NCBI RefSeq assembly: GCF_048771995.1
Contig: NC_133050.1
Span: forward strand, 6,150,501-6,214,500
Length of the DNA: 64,000 bases
From: Taeniopygia guttata
Lineage: Eukaryota > Chordata > Aves > Passeriformes > Estrildidae
Direction: 5' to 3'
In this document: positions 34,801 through 46,800 of the stretch, piece by piece
How positions within the stretch are numbered: the stretch's first letter is position 1
Layout: each line of letters starts with the position of its first letter
Position numbers and translations under genes: made by a program
Notes under the pieces: generated by a model
Databases searched by the model: none
The model's input: the letters and a program-made list of their open reading frames with translations, nothing else
What the model was told of the DNA's origin: nothing

Positions 34801-37800
34801 GCCAGCTGTCCCTGGCTCTGAGCTTTGCATTCTGACAGATAAAATAGGAAACTGCTGCCTCTGTTCAGCTGCAACTGGCCCTGTCAGTGCTGCGAGGGGC
34901 TCTCAGCTTCTAGAGCCTGTCTGGAGGATGCACTTTCTAAATCATTGACAAATGTTTGTGTTTTCTTTCACCACAACATAATAAAATGCTTGTCCTGCCA
35001 CTGCTCACTTCCTTGCCTGTTTTGGCTGGGCTTTGCAGGCAGGCTTCAGCAGTCTGTCTGGGGAAAAATGAATTAATCAGCTTAGCTGGCTGTTTTGGTT
35101 TCTCAGCCACGTCTGTAGCCTAATGCCAGAGTGTGGATGCAGGGACACAGAGAAATCAGTGTAGGGAGTGTAATTATAAATATCAAATAGTGGGCAGTGC
35201 TGCACTAATCCCTAGGTAATTGAGGTGATTATGGATTGCTAGACAGCCTGAATTTTCAGGGTGCTGCCACTCCTCAGTGTAGGCAGAAACACGGTGGGCA
35301 CTTACCAGCAGTGGGAATGGCTGGATGTGGGATCTCCAGGAATTCTGTGGGGTAAAACTCAGGGGCAGGGCTTGGCTCGGGGAACCGGCTCGGGTGGGGA
35401 TGATTTCAGTGCAGGTATCTAAATGTGAAATCTGGTTCTACAGCATGTGGGTTTTCCTGATGAATTTCCATGCTAATGATGAGTTTTCATTCTAATTGCA
35501 ATCAGAGTTCAGCTCTGGGTTGCGCGTGCCTCGGCGGGATCTCAGAGTAGACTCCCCTGGGCTGGATTTCACCAGCAATCCTTGCCTGCTGACAGCTTTG
35601 TTGTCTCTTTGCCTTGTTCTCCCCTCAGCTGGAGCGTGGCTGTGCCCTCCACACGACATCCAGGGCTGGCCTGAGCTCTGTGTCCAGCCAGGATGTCCCA
35701 GCACAAAAGCCCCGAGCAATTTTCCACACCAGCGAGAGCGACCCGGTGAGTGACTGCCACCTCTGTTCCAGCTCTGAGTGCCACCAGGGGCCATCCTGGC
35801 AGCCAGCAGTGCTGCCTGGCACTCTGCTGGTCCAGGGAAGGGGGTACACAGAGATAAATTTGGGATCAGCTCCAAGGGAACGGGCTGTGGCTGTTCTGCC
35901 TGAGGGGTAGAACAGGTATTGATCCCTTCTCCAGAGCTGCACAGATCAGAGACAGATACAGAGAAGCTGGGACAGGGCTTAGCTTGTCATCACCCCCCAT
36001 GAATTTCAACTCCAGGGTTATTCTTCCCTGGAAAAGCCTTCCTGGATTTGGCTGTGAAGGGGATAAAAACCACACCCCAGCCGACCTCAGCGCAGCTCTG
36101 CAGCATCAACAATTCCAGCCTCACGCTCTGTTGTCTGGAGCACAAAATGAAGGGCAGCTAAATGGATGGAAGAAGCCTTTTGAGGTGCTTTTCTGCTGCT
36201 GTGTAATTGGAATCTCTCCGTGCTGATTCCTCTGGAGTCTCTATGGAAACGGCAGCGGGAGATGATATTCTGCACGTGACCCCGCGTCTCCACGGATTGC
36301 ACAGCACAGGCCAGATGGCCACCATTGTCCCCACTGGCCTGTGCCTGCTTTTTGGTTGCCAGGCAGCTCCTCTGGCATTCTGCCTTGTGCCTGAGCTTTG
36401 GCACGGCTTTGGCACAGCTTTGGCACAGCTTTGGCACGGCTTTGGCCAGCGCTGGGTCACTCCAGCAGCAAACCCTGGTGGCACCCCAGCTCCTGCACCA
36501 GGCAATCCCATTGAATTTGGACTAAGAAAGCCACCAAACACCACATTTTTCATCAGAGTTTGTTTACCCTTCCATTAGCAAAGCTCCAAGTGACTAAACA
36601 CGAGGATAAATTTTGTAGGGGAGTGAAGGAATTTGACCAAAGTCATGCAGCAAGTCAGGGATAAAGCTGATAATGAAAATGGGCTCTGGAGTCCTGCTCT
36701 TTTGGAAAAATACAAGTGTTGTGTCCAGCACGTGCAGGAGAACTCCAGGGAAGCCACAGTTTGAAATAAGGTTGGGAAAAATAAGTGTCACTTCACACTT
36801 ATTCTCAGGTGGTGCCTCCTTACAGCAGGGCACCTCTTGAACAGCCAAAATTTAACATTTCCCCCCCTGTTGCAAAGATTCCCTGACCAGTAAAGCCCAG
36901 TTTGGCAGCTCCAGCTGCTCAACCCTTTGCTGAAATTACCAAACTTCCTGGAAATCATTCCTTGAATCAGGAGTTCCTCAAATCCTGCAGCTGTGCCAAG
37001 GTAAACCACAGAGTCCAGGACACCCTAGGGAGGTGTGGAACAGGGGTAGTTGCTGAGTAAAAGGGGCAGAAGGTGAGAGCAGAGGTGTATTTTGTGCTGA
37101 AAGGCTGCAAAACCGTCCTGAAGAAGGGAAGGGAGATTTAACAATAATCCTGGGGCCAGAAAATTCATGGATATGCAGCAGAGCTTCCAGCAGTTCTCCA
37201 TGAAGAGCCCGTCAAGAGCTGGGAAAAGCCAAATATTCCTGGCCAAACAGGCAGAAGTCACACCTGCACACAAAAATGCTGGCGTGTAAAATAAGGAAAA
37301 CAAGGAAATTGTTGTATTTTTTGTTGTGGATTCCAGTTTTTATATATAACAGGAATAAAGAGGACAGTTTTACTTTAAATCCATGGAAAAAAAATGCAGA
37401 AAGCAGAGCAGGACAAGATCTAAGCTTCAAAGATTAACACAAAACTGCTAAAAGTCACACAGGAAGGGCTGCAGAGCAGCCTCTGTTTACTGTCCTAATT
37501 AGACAAGACACAAAAAAGGATGACTTGAGCACGAGGAAATAAGTAAGTGCTTTGCAGGTATTGCATGGCAGGAAAAGAGAATAACGAAAGGAAAGAGGCA
37601 GAAATTAAATTAAATTCTCAGATCCCAGTGTCAAGAGCTTCTTGCTGTCATTATGGTGAGACCTGCAGGGTAAACACTAGAAATAAATGCAGCAGGATTC
37701 AAGTCCAGTGGAGGAGGAGTCCTGATCACTGAGGTCACCACAAGAGACTGGAAATTCTTGCCCCAGAAAAGGGATGAGGAGTTTTTAAGCCTCCAACCCC

Positions 37801-40800
37801 AAATGGCACCATGGAAATCTCACTGTTGGGATGCAGCACAACAAGGCAGAAAACATCATTTTGTCATAAAAGGAAGTGGAATGTGACAGCAGCAGGGTAG
37901 CTCACACCTCTGGCAAGGTTTGGGGGGCCTGTTGAAAGGTGAGGTAAATCCGTGGTGCCTCCAAAACACCACGGTTTGTACATGAGCTCAGGGTTTAGTG
38001 CCAAAAAAACCCCAAAATTCCTGTTTTATTTGCTCTGCCTCCCAGTCAGAGAGCATTTCCACCCTGTGTGCAGCAAAAAGGCATCACCAGGGTGCAAATT
38101 CCCATTTGTTCTTCCAGGCCAAGCACACGGAGCAGCACGAGGGGCGTCTCTACAACATCCCCCTGGAGGAGGTGAAGGCTGTGTTCCCCCATGGGCTGCC
38201 CCATCGTTTCCAGCAGCAGGTATTCCAGCTTGGAACACACAAATCCAAGTCAAAAACATTTAAGACCCTAGCAAACAACTAAAAACAACTATCATTTTCA
38301 ATTGAAACCATAAAATAATTTACCAACCTTACAAATCACAAAAGTTTAAATATTATAATAAAAATAATCACAAAAAAATTTAAATACTATACAGGGGGGG
38401 TTTAAGTCCTATACAAAAAAGTTTTAATTTTATACATAAAAGTCAAAAATTTTAAAATAAAAAAAATTTAAGCCTATCCTGTCCTCCCTCTTTCTTCTTC
38501 CTTAACTCCATATTCTTAATAATATTAAGACTCACAAATTAATTTAAAATAAACACCACTTAATATAAATAATAAACATTAAAAACTATAAACATTTAAC
38601 ACATAATATACCATATAAAAATAATAACAACCCAAAACAAACAAACAAAAAACCCACAAAAATAATATCTAAAAGTATATATACCTTTACCTAAACTACT
38701 AAACAAACCACAACAACCCAAAAAACCAATCTTTTCAATAACTTACAATAAACTACCTTAAAGCCAAACAACAAAAACTACTAAACCTTTCTTTAAAAAC
38801 ACAAAACCAAAATTTTTCCACCACACAAAACTACCCCAAACTAAAAATTACTCCAACAACAGAGCAGAGTGCAGGGATTCCTGGCCCTTGCTGGTGTTTT
38901 CATCTCTAACATCCAAGCACAAAAAGAATTACAGAAATATTTTCCATGGCTGTGTCATAGTTGGGACAGAGACAATACCAAGCAGCACACTCCATTTTCA
39001 GAAGGCTTCAAACTGGTTTTATTCTAGCATGCTTTATCTACATTCTTACAAAACTCACAAATTTACACTTTAATCATTGGTCAGGAAAAACAAACAAAGG
39101 AATATTGGAATAGGCAGTTGCATGTTTATCTTATTTATCCTTCTTTCTTTCTTGGTTTCTATGTTGTCAACCTTGATAGGAAATTCTTTCAGGTGTAAAC
39201 ATGGATCCGCTCATCAAACTTCTCTCTGCTCACAGAATTCTCTGTAAAACCTCTTGCACGTGGCTGTATTTCTGTGTAAAACAGGCTGTCTCATGAAATA
39301 AGTTTATATCTGCAACAAAACCAACCCACCACCCTCTGCTGCTCTGCAGCTGCTGTAGGAAAAGCAGGTGACCCAAAAAATCCTTCCTGGGCACGGAGAA
39401 AATCCTTCCACCAAGGGCAAGCAGCAGTTGCCCACCTCTCAAGTGCTGCTTGCCCAACCCTGTGGGTGCTGCTGGGCAGAGCTGGGGGTGTTGGGAGCCT
39501 CCAGGCAGGGCTGGAGCAGGGCTGGAGGTGTCCCTGGGTGGCAGTTTGGTGACAGTTTGGTCCTTTCTCAGATCCAGACCTTCAACGAGGCACGGGTGAT
39601 GGTGCGGAAGCCGGCGCTGGAGATCCTGGCTTACCTGAAGGGCTCCAACTTTGCCCACCCTGCTGTCAGATATGTGATCTGTATCCTTGAATTTGAGGGT
39701 AGGATGAAGAGAAACACGAGAATTTTGTGCAGGGCAGAGGGTGGTTGTGACCCTGAGCTGCTGAGGTCTTCAGGAGGTGGTTGTGCCCCGTGGTCTGTGC
39801 TCGGTGCAGGCACTTCAGGGAGCTCAGAGCTTGGATAACTTTGTTCTAACTCGTGGCAGGGTCAGCACACAGGGCAGGGGCTCCTCAGTTCCCCTCAGTG
39901 GGGTGGGGGACAGAGGGAAAGAACTCTCTGGGTCTGCTGGGTGAAATGCCATCCTTGCTTTGAAGAGCTCTTTGTGCCCTTTCTGAACCCCCTTTCTGGA
40001 GAAATCACAGTCAAGTTCAAACTGAAACGGTTTTTTCAGAGACTTTCCTTGACAGTCCTCGTGTGAGATGGTGAGAGAGGAACAGGGAAGACCATGACCC
40101 TGTGCCACGTGGTTCACTACTGCTCCAGGCAGGGCTGGCTGGTGCTGCACGTCCCGGATGGTGAGAAAACCAGGGCTCTGTTACCACACCAAACACCAAA
40201 AGCAGCTGCTTCAGGAGCTGTAGGATATCCCACACTAAACACCAAAAGCAGCTGCTTCAGGAGCTGTAGGATATCCCACACCAAACACCAAAAGCAGCTG
40301 CTTCAGGAGCTGTAGGATATCCCACACCAAACACCAAAAGCAGCTGCTTCAGGAGCTGTAGGATATCCCACACCAAACACCAAAAGCAGCTGCTTCAGGA
40401 GCTGTAGGTTATCCCACCACAATCTATCCTTGTTTTTCTCTAGTGGAAAAAGCTCATAAAACACAAAACCCCCAAATAAAATAGAGCATAATTAGTTATT
40501 TTCACCTGCTCGCACATCCTTTTGGCCAGGGTGGTTTTCTCCATTGGGAAGAGATTTTTTTGGGTCTGTGTGGCCTCCTCTGATCCCAAGGGAGAGTTCT
40601 TCAGGAAGGATGGAGCTGTACCCACCTCTGGGGTGCCCCACAGCAACATTCCCTGTGGAAATGGATGCAGAGGGGGCACCAAGATGATCAGAGGGATCAG
40701 GGGAGCAGCTCTGCTGTGAGAATTGGGATTGTTCATCTTTAAGGTCCCTGCCAACCCAAACCATGCCATGATTCTGTGACTTTCCTTACCAGAGCTGCAG

Positions 40801-43800
40801 AATAAAGCCAAGCAACACAAACACCCCTACCATCCCCACCTCATACCATTATTTTGACTAAAAAACAGAAATAAAATTCAAAACAACTGTTTTATTTCGC
40901 TCACAGCTCATCTCTGGGTGAAGAACTGCAAGGAGCTTTTTCAGTCTTCCTACAACAAAGACCGGCTGGATCAACCTCTGCAGGCCTCTGTGTGGCTCAA
41001 GAACTTCAAAACCTCCAATGAACGTTTCCTGCAAGAGGTTTGTGGCTGCAAACCCCACCCACCACCCTCAGGAAAAGCAGTTTAGATCCCCTCCATGGGG
41101 ATGGCTGGTGCTGGTGGATACTTCTCCCAGATTCTGCAATCCAGCCTTGCTTTGCCTCCTATCATCCTCAAATCTCATCCTGGTTTTCTTCCCACAGATA
41201 AAAACACAAAAAAAATACACGTGGGGCAAAAGAGAAAGCACAGAGGAGGGCAGACCTTTGAGGGAAGTGGTGGAGCAGGTAAGGAGCAGCCACTGCTGCT
41301 GGTGTGGTCTCACCTTGAACCAGAGTTTTTGGAACAGATTGCTCCTAAAGATCTTAGAGATACGAGTCCTGGGAAGTAGAAAGTGTCTCCTAATCAACAA
41401 AAGACGTTGTGGAGGAGCTGTAAAGAAAATTGTACAGAGAATTCGGATAGAAGATAAAGTTAGAGTTAGAAATTCCCGTGTTTTGATGCTCTTGGAAGAG
41501 GTTGTTGACTGTCAGTTTGTCTTCCCCTGGAAGGGCTGCCCAAAAGTCACCCCCTAGCAAGAAATTCTCTTGGTTTGACAAGCCAGGTGTCTGCTAAGGC
41601 AGGCAGGATCCTCCCCTGAAATGGAAAATGTAAACTCCCTCCTTCTGAATTATTATAATTTTGAAAAAAGGCTCACAGGCAAAGATGGGAGTAGGCATAA
41701 CAGTTTTTACCAGGAAAGCTAAAAATACAAATGTAATAATAATGAAAAAAATATATTGACAGAGTCAGAATCTGCCCTGACACCTGTGGGTCAGGGTGGT
41801 GGCAGCAGTGCCATTAAATGGTGGCTGCAGTTTGGGTTTTTTTTTGGGTGACAAATGTGATTTTATTGAAACAGGGATCCTGTAGAAGGGTAGATTTTCC
41901 TCTGAAAATCCAGGGGTGGTGGAGATGGGCCTGGGCTTCCTCTGGGAATCCAGTGGGGAGGAAAGCTGCTCCTCGGGGAATGAGGGAAAAGCTGTTCTGG
42001 TGTCCCAAAATCCCAGATTATATCCAAGTAGGAATTTTTGGCTCCTCCCCCTGGGCAGAGCATCTCCCCATGGGATGGTGGAATTTTCTCAGCCATGCAG
42101 GGACACTCACACACAGAAGATAATTAATAATTAATGGTCCATGAACAGAAGATAATTAATAATTAATAATTAATGGCACATTAACAGAAGAGATCTCCTG
42201 GGGGGAGGATGGGTTGTGGGAGAGATAAAGAAAAAACTGCCCCATGAACAGCAGAGAGCTGCCCCAGCTCTGCCAGGTAGCAAACAGAGGTTGCTAAATC
42301 TTCCATGCTGAGACAGAAACAGGCTGAGCTGTGCTCCTTGTGCTCCCTGCAGGGTCTGGCTCGGGTCAGGAGCGCCAGCGATGCCGTGGGGGTGGTGCTG
42401 AGGGAGCTCAAGCAGCAGAGCCACCGCGGCTCCTTCCGGCTCCTGGTGGCCGTGGACGGCGTCAACGCGCTCTGGGGAAGGACCACGCTGAGCAGGGAGG
42501 ACAAGAGCCCTGTGAGGATGATGCCTCTTGTAGCTGGGACAGTCACAAGAGCAAGCAGCACTCCCTTCTCAGGCTGCTTCAAAGCTGGTTTTATTCTAGC
42601 AGGCTTTTCCTACATTCTTACAAAATTCATTAATTTACACTTCGCTCGTTGGTCAGGAAAGACAAAGAAAGGAATATTGGAATAGGTTTCTGTTATTTAT
42701 CCTTCTTTCTTTCTTGGTTTCTATGTTGTCAACCTTGCTAGGAAGTTCTTTCAGGTGTAAACATGGATCCTCTCATCAAACTTCTCTCTGCTCACAGAAT
42801 TTACTGTAAAACCTCTTCCACAGGTGCCTTTTTGGGCTATGACAAGAGCCCTGTGAGGATGATGCCTCTTGTAGCTGGGACAGTCACAAGAGCAAGCAGC
42901 ACTCCCTTTTCAGGCTGCTTCAAAGCTGGTTTTATTCTAGCAGGCTTTTTCTACATTCCTACAAAACTCTTTAAGTTTTCACTTTACTCATTGTTCAGGA
43001 AAGACAAAGAAAGGAATATTGGAATAGGTTTTTGTTATTTATCCTTCTTTCTTTCTTGGTTTCTATGTTGTCAACCTTGCTAGGAAGTTCTTTCAGGTGT
43101 AAACATCGATCCTCTCATCAAACTTCTCTGTGGCTCACAGAATTTACTGTAAAACCTCTTCCACAGATGCCTTTTTGGGCTATGACAAGAGCCCTGTGAG
43201 GATGATGCCTCTTGTAGCTGGGACAGTCACAAGAGCAAGCAGCACTCCCTTTTCAGGCTGCTCAAAGCTGGTTTTATTCTAGCAGGCTTTTTCCACATTC
43301 CTACAAAACTCTTAAGTTTTCACTATACTCATTGGTCAGGAAAGACAAAGAAAGGAATATTGGAATAGGTTTCTGTTATTTATCCTTCTTTCTTTCTTGG
43401 TTTCTATGTTGTCAACCTCAATAGGAAATTCTTTCAGGTGTAAACATGGATCCTCTCATCAAACTTCTCTGTGGCTCACAAAATTCACTGTACTCTTCCA
43501 CAGATTGGGCTACCTAATAACAGAGGCCAGACAAAACTAAGGGAATAAAAGCAATTCTATTTATTGAAGGGCCTTCAGGTACATTTTGGCCTACACACAA
43601 AAAATGGATGATGGGTCGCAGGTTTTTACACTTTTTGCATATTGGGGGTTAATTTTCCAATTCCAGCTTTAGGAAATGAAGTCATTTACCCCAAGTTTGC
43701 TTCTCTCAATTCACTTTTGTTTATATTTTTCAAGGCCTAAGGCAGTGAGGTGTCCTTGATTCCCAGGCCTGGAGAGGAATTGTTGTGTCTGACCAAAATG

Positions 43801-46800
43801 GGAAAGCTGTAGTTAGCATTGTATATGGAATTTAGAGTTATACACCAAAGAATCGCAGGATTACAAATATAGAAAAATTATAAAATATTAAAAAAATAGA
43901 AAAATATATAAAAATTATGAAAGCTAAAATCCTAAGGCATCATTCCCCCCTCTTCATTCCCCCAGAGCTCTGCCCTGGGGACAGCCCTGATTCCTGCTGC
44001 AGGGGGGCTGTTTGGTTCAGTTTTACTTCTGTGGCAATCCCTGAAAATATCCAGGCTTTGGAAGGGCCTGAAAGGTTCATGTTGTGCTTTAGACAATTTT
44101 TATTGCATTTTTCCCTGAGGCAGAAGTGCAGGTGGGTGTTGGAGAGGCAGGGCCTGGGTGTTGCTCAGTGCAGCATGACTCAGGCTCGATGCTGCAGGGC
44201 GAAAGGAAAACAAAATTTTAAAAAACTGAAGGATAGAAATGATCCTGCCAGCCTCGCTGGGAGGAGGGGAGGGGAATTTGTGTCTCAGCTAGAAGCTGCA
44301 ATAAAATAATGATGCAGCCAATCTCCACCAGGTCTCTCCAGAGGAGCTGACGCTCGTGCACAACCTGAGGAAGATGGTGAAGAACGACTGGGTGAGTTCC
44401 AAGCTCTGCTTTTTGCCTCTCTCTGTCCCAGCACTTCAATCCCAGCACTTAAATTAGCCACAAACCCAAAACCACGAGTCCAGGAGAGCACAGACACAGC
44501 AGCAGTGTGTCACCAGTGTCACCACCAGAGAATGAGGACAGCTGGAATCTGTAGCAGCATTTCCTGATTCCCCTGCCCAACTCTGCTGGAGGACCCTGAG
44601 CTGGAGGTGTTTGATACCCCTTGGGACATTTTGAGTTCTTTGAGCTCATGGGAATTTCTGGTTTCTGAACATTTTGTTCCTCCTGCTGCTTTTTCAATCC
44701 CCTGGATGCTCGGAGCTGGAACAAGTAGGCTGCAGATTTAAAGGTGTATAGGAAAATCCATTTAAAGTATTTTACTTGTTGGCATAAAAAACCCATTATA
44801 GGTAAGAAAAGTTTTAATGCCAGCCCTGGGAACATGAGCTGTGTATTTATTTTCCCCTGTGGTCAGGAGCATCATAAAAAGTTAATCTTGGTAGAATTTT
44901 TGAAGAATCCAGATCCCAAAATGGGATCTTAAAGCCCTCTCAGTCCCACCCCGTGCTGTGGGCAGGAACATCTTCTGCTGTCCCAGGCTGCTCCCAGTCC
45001 CATCCAACCTGGCCTTGGGCACTTCCAGGGATCCAGGGACAGCCACAGCTTCCCTGGGCACCTCCTCACCCTCACAGCCAGGAATTCCTTCCCAAAATCC
45101 CAAAATCCATGCCCTGTTACTGTGAAACCATCTCCTCTTGTCCTGCCACTCCATCCCTTGTCCCAAGCCCCTCTCCAGCCCTCCTGGAGCCCCTTCAGGC
45201 AGAGGGGCTCCTCTGGACTTGCTCCAGCAGCTCCATTCTCCAAGAAAAAGATGCCTCAGGAGTTGATCCTAAACTAACTAGCACTGATAGAATTTTTATT
45301 TCTGATCTGCCTTCCAGAATGGAGGTGCCATCGTGACCACCCTCAGCCAGACTGGCTCGCTCTTCAAACCCAGCTCAGCCTACACTCCCCAGGAGCTGCT
45401 GGGAAAGGTGAATAATTTATTTTTTTTTTCTTTTGGGGTTTTTCCCCCTCTTCACATTGGAAAACAAACAAAAATCTTTGTTGGTGGCCTGGTTCTGCTC
45501 AAGGGGACGCTGTTCAGGGTCTCTGTGGATCACACCCACCTTTGGATCAGCAATGCCCTGACAACCAGGGGAGCCAAAAGTGTCCTGGGGTGTGCCAGGC
45601 ACAGGGGCAAGGAGGGATTTGGGCATCACCATCTGTGAAAGGTCTGAAGCTGCTGGAGTGTCCAAATGAGGGACACGAGGGTGGTGAAGGGTCTGGAGGA
45701 TGAGGAGCAGCTCTGATTTCTGTGACCTGGACAGGACCCAGGGGAATTTCTGGAGCTGTGTCAGGGGAGGGTTGGGCTGGGTGTCTTCTTCCAGAGGGTG
45801 GTGGCACTGAACAGGGAATGTCACAGCCCCAAGGCTGCCAGAGCTCCAGGAGAGTTTGGACACCACTCCCAGGCACAGGATGGGATTTTTGGGGTGTCTC
45901 CAGGAGCTGGACTGGGTGATCCCCGTGTGTCCCTTCCAACTCTGGGTATTCCACAACTCCATGACTGAGCTGTTTGAGGTTTTTGGGGCTGTGTCCCCAG
46001 CACTGACCCTGAACGACCTCTCTCCCCAGGAGGGCTTCGATGCCTTGGACCCCTTTGTGCCCATCCCAGTCCCAAATTACAGCCCCAGGGAGTTCGAGAG
46101 CTGCTATGGCTACTACCTGGAGCGCAGGTGGCTGCAGCACGAGAAAGGTCAGAGCTGGGGAGGGGTAAACCCATCTCTCCACAACCCCTCCATTTCTCCT
46201 CCATCCCCTCCATCTCTCCTCCATCCCCTCCATCTGTCCCCTAACATCTCCATCTCCCTCCCAGCCCCTCCATCTCTCTCCCAACCCCTCCATCTCTTCT
46301 CCATCCCTCTCATCTCTCTCCCATCCCCTCCATCTCCCCCCCACCCCCTCCATCCCTCCCCAAACCCCTCCATCTCCCCCCAACCCCTCCATCTCTCCCC
46401 AAACTCCTCCATCTCTCCCCCAACCCCTCCATCTCCCCCCCCAAACCCTCCATCCCTCCCCCAGCCCCTCCATCTCCCTCCAAACCCTTCTATCTCCCCC
46501 CAACCCCTCCATCCCTCCCCAAACTCCTCCATCTCCCCTCCAGCCCCTCCATCTCTCCCCCAACCCCTCCATCTCTCTCCAAACCACTCCATCTCTCCCC
46601 CAACCCCTCCATCTCTCCCCCAACCCCTCCATCTCTCCCCCAACCCCTCCATCTCCCCTCCAGCCCCTCCATCTCCCCCCCAGCCCCTCCATCTCCCTCT
46701 CCCTCTCTCCCGCAGCTCGCACTGAGGACGGCAAGGCGGAGCTGCAGTTCCTGAGCGGCTCCAACCCGCGGCAGCTGGACCGGCTGGCGGGACCCCTATA

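Noticed and set aside
41400-41560. Possible coding remnant ([14 protein letters not shown])
   Set aside because: No family recognised and no splice boundaries. It could be transposon remnant, but no second copy in the window supports this.
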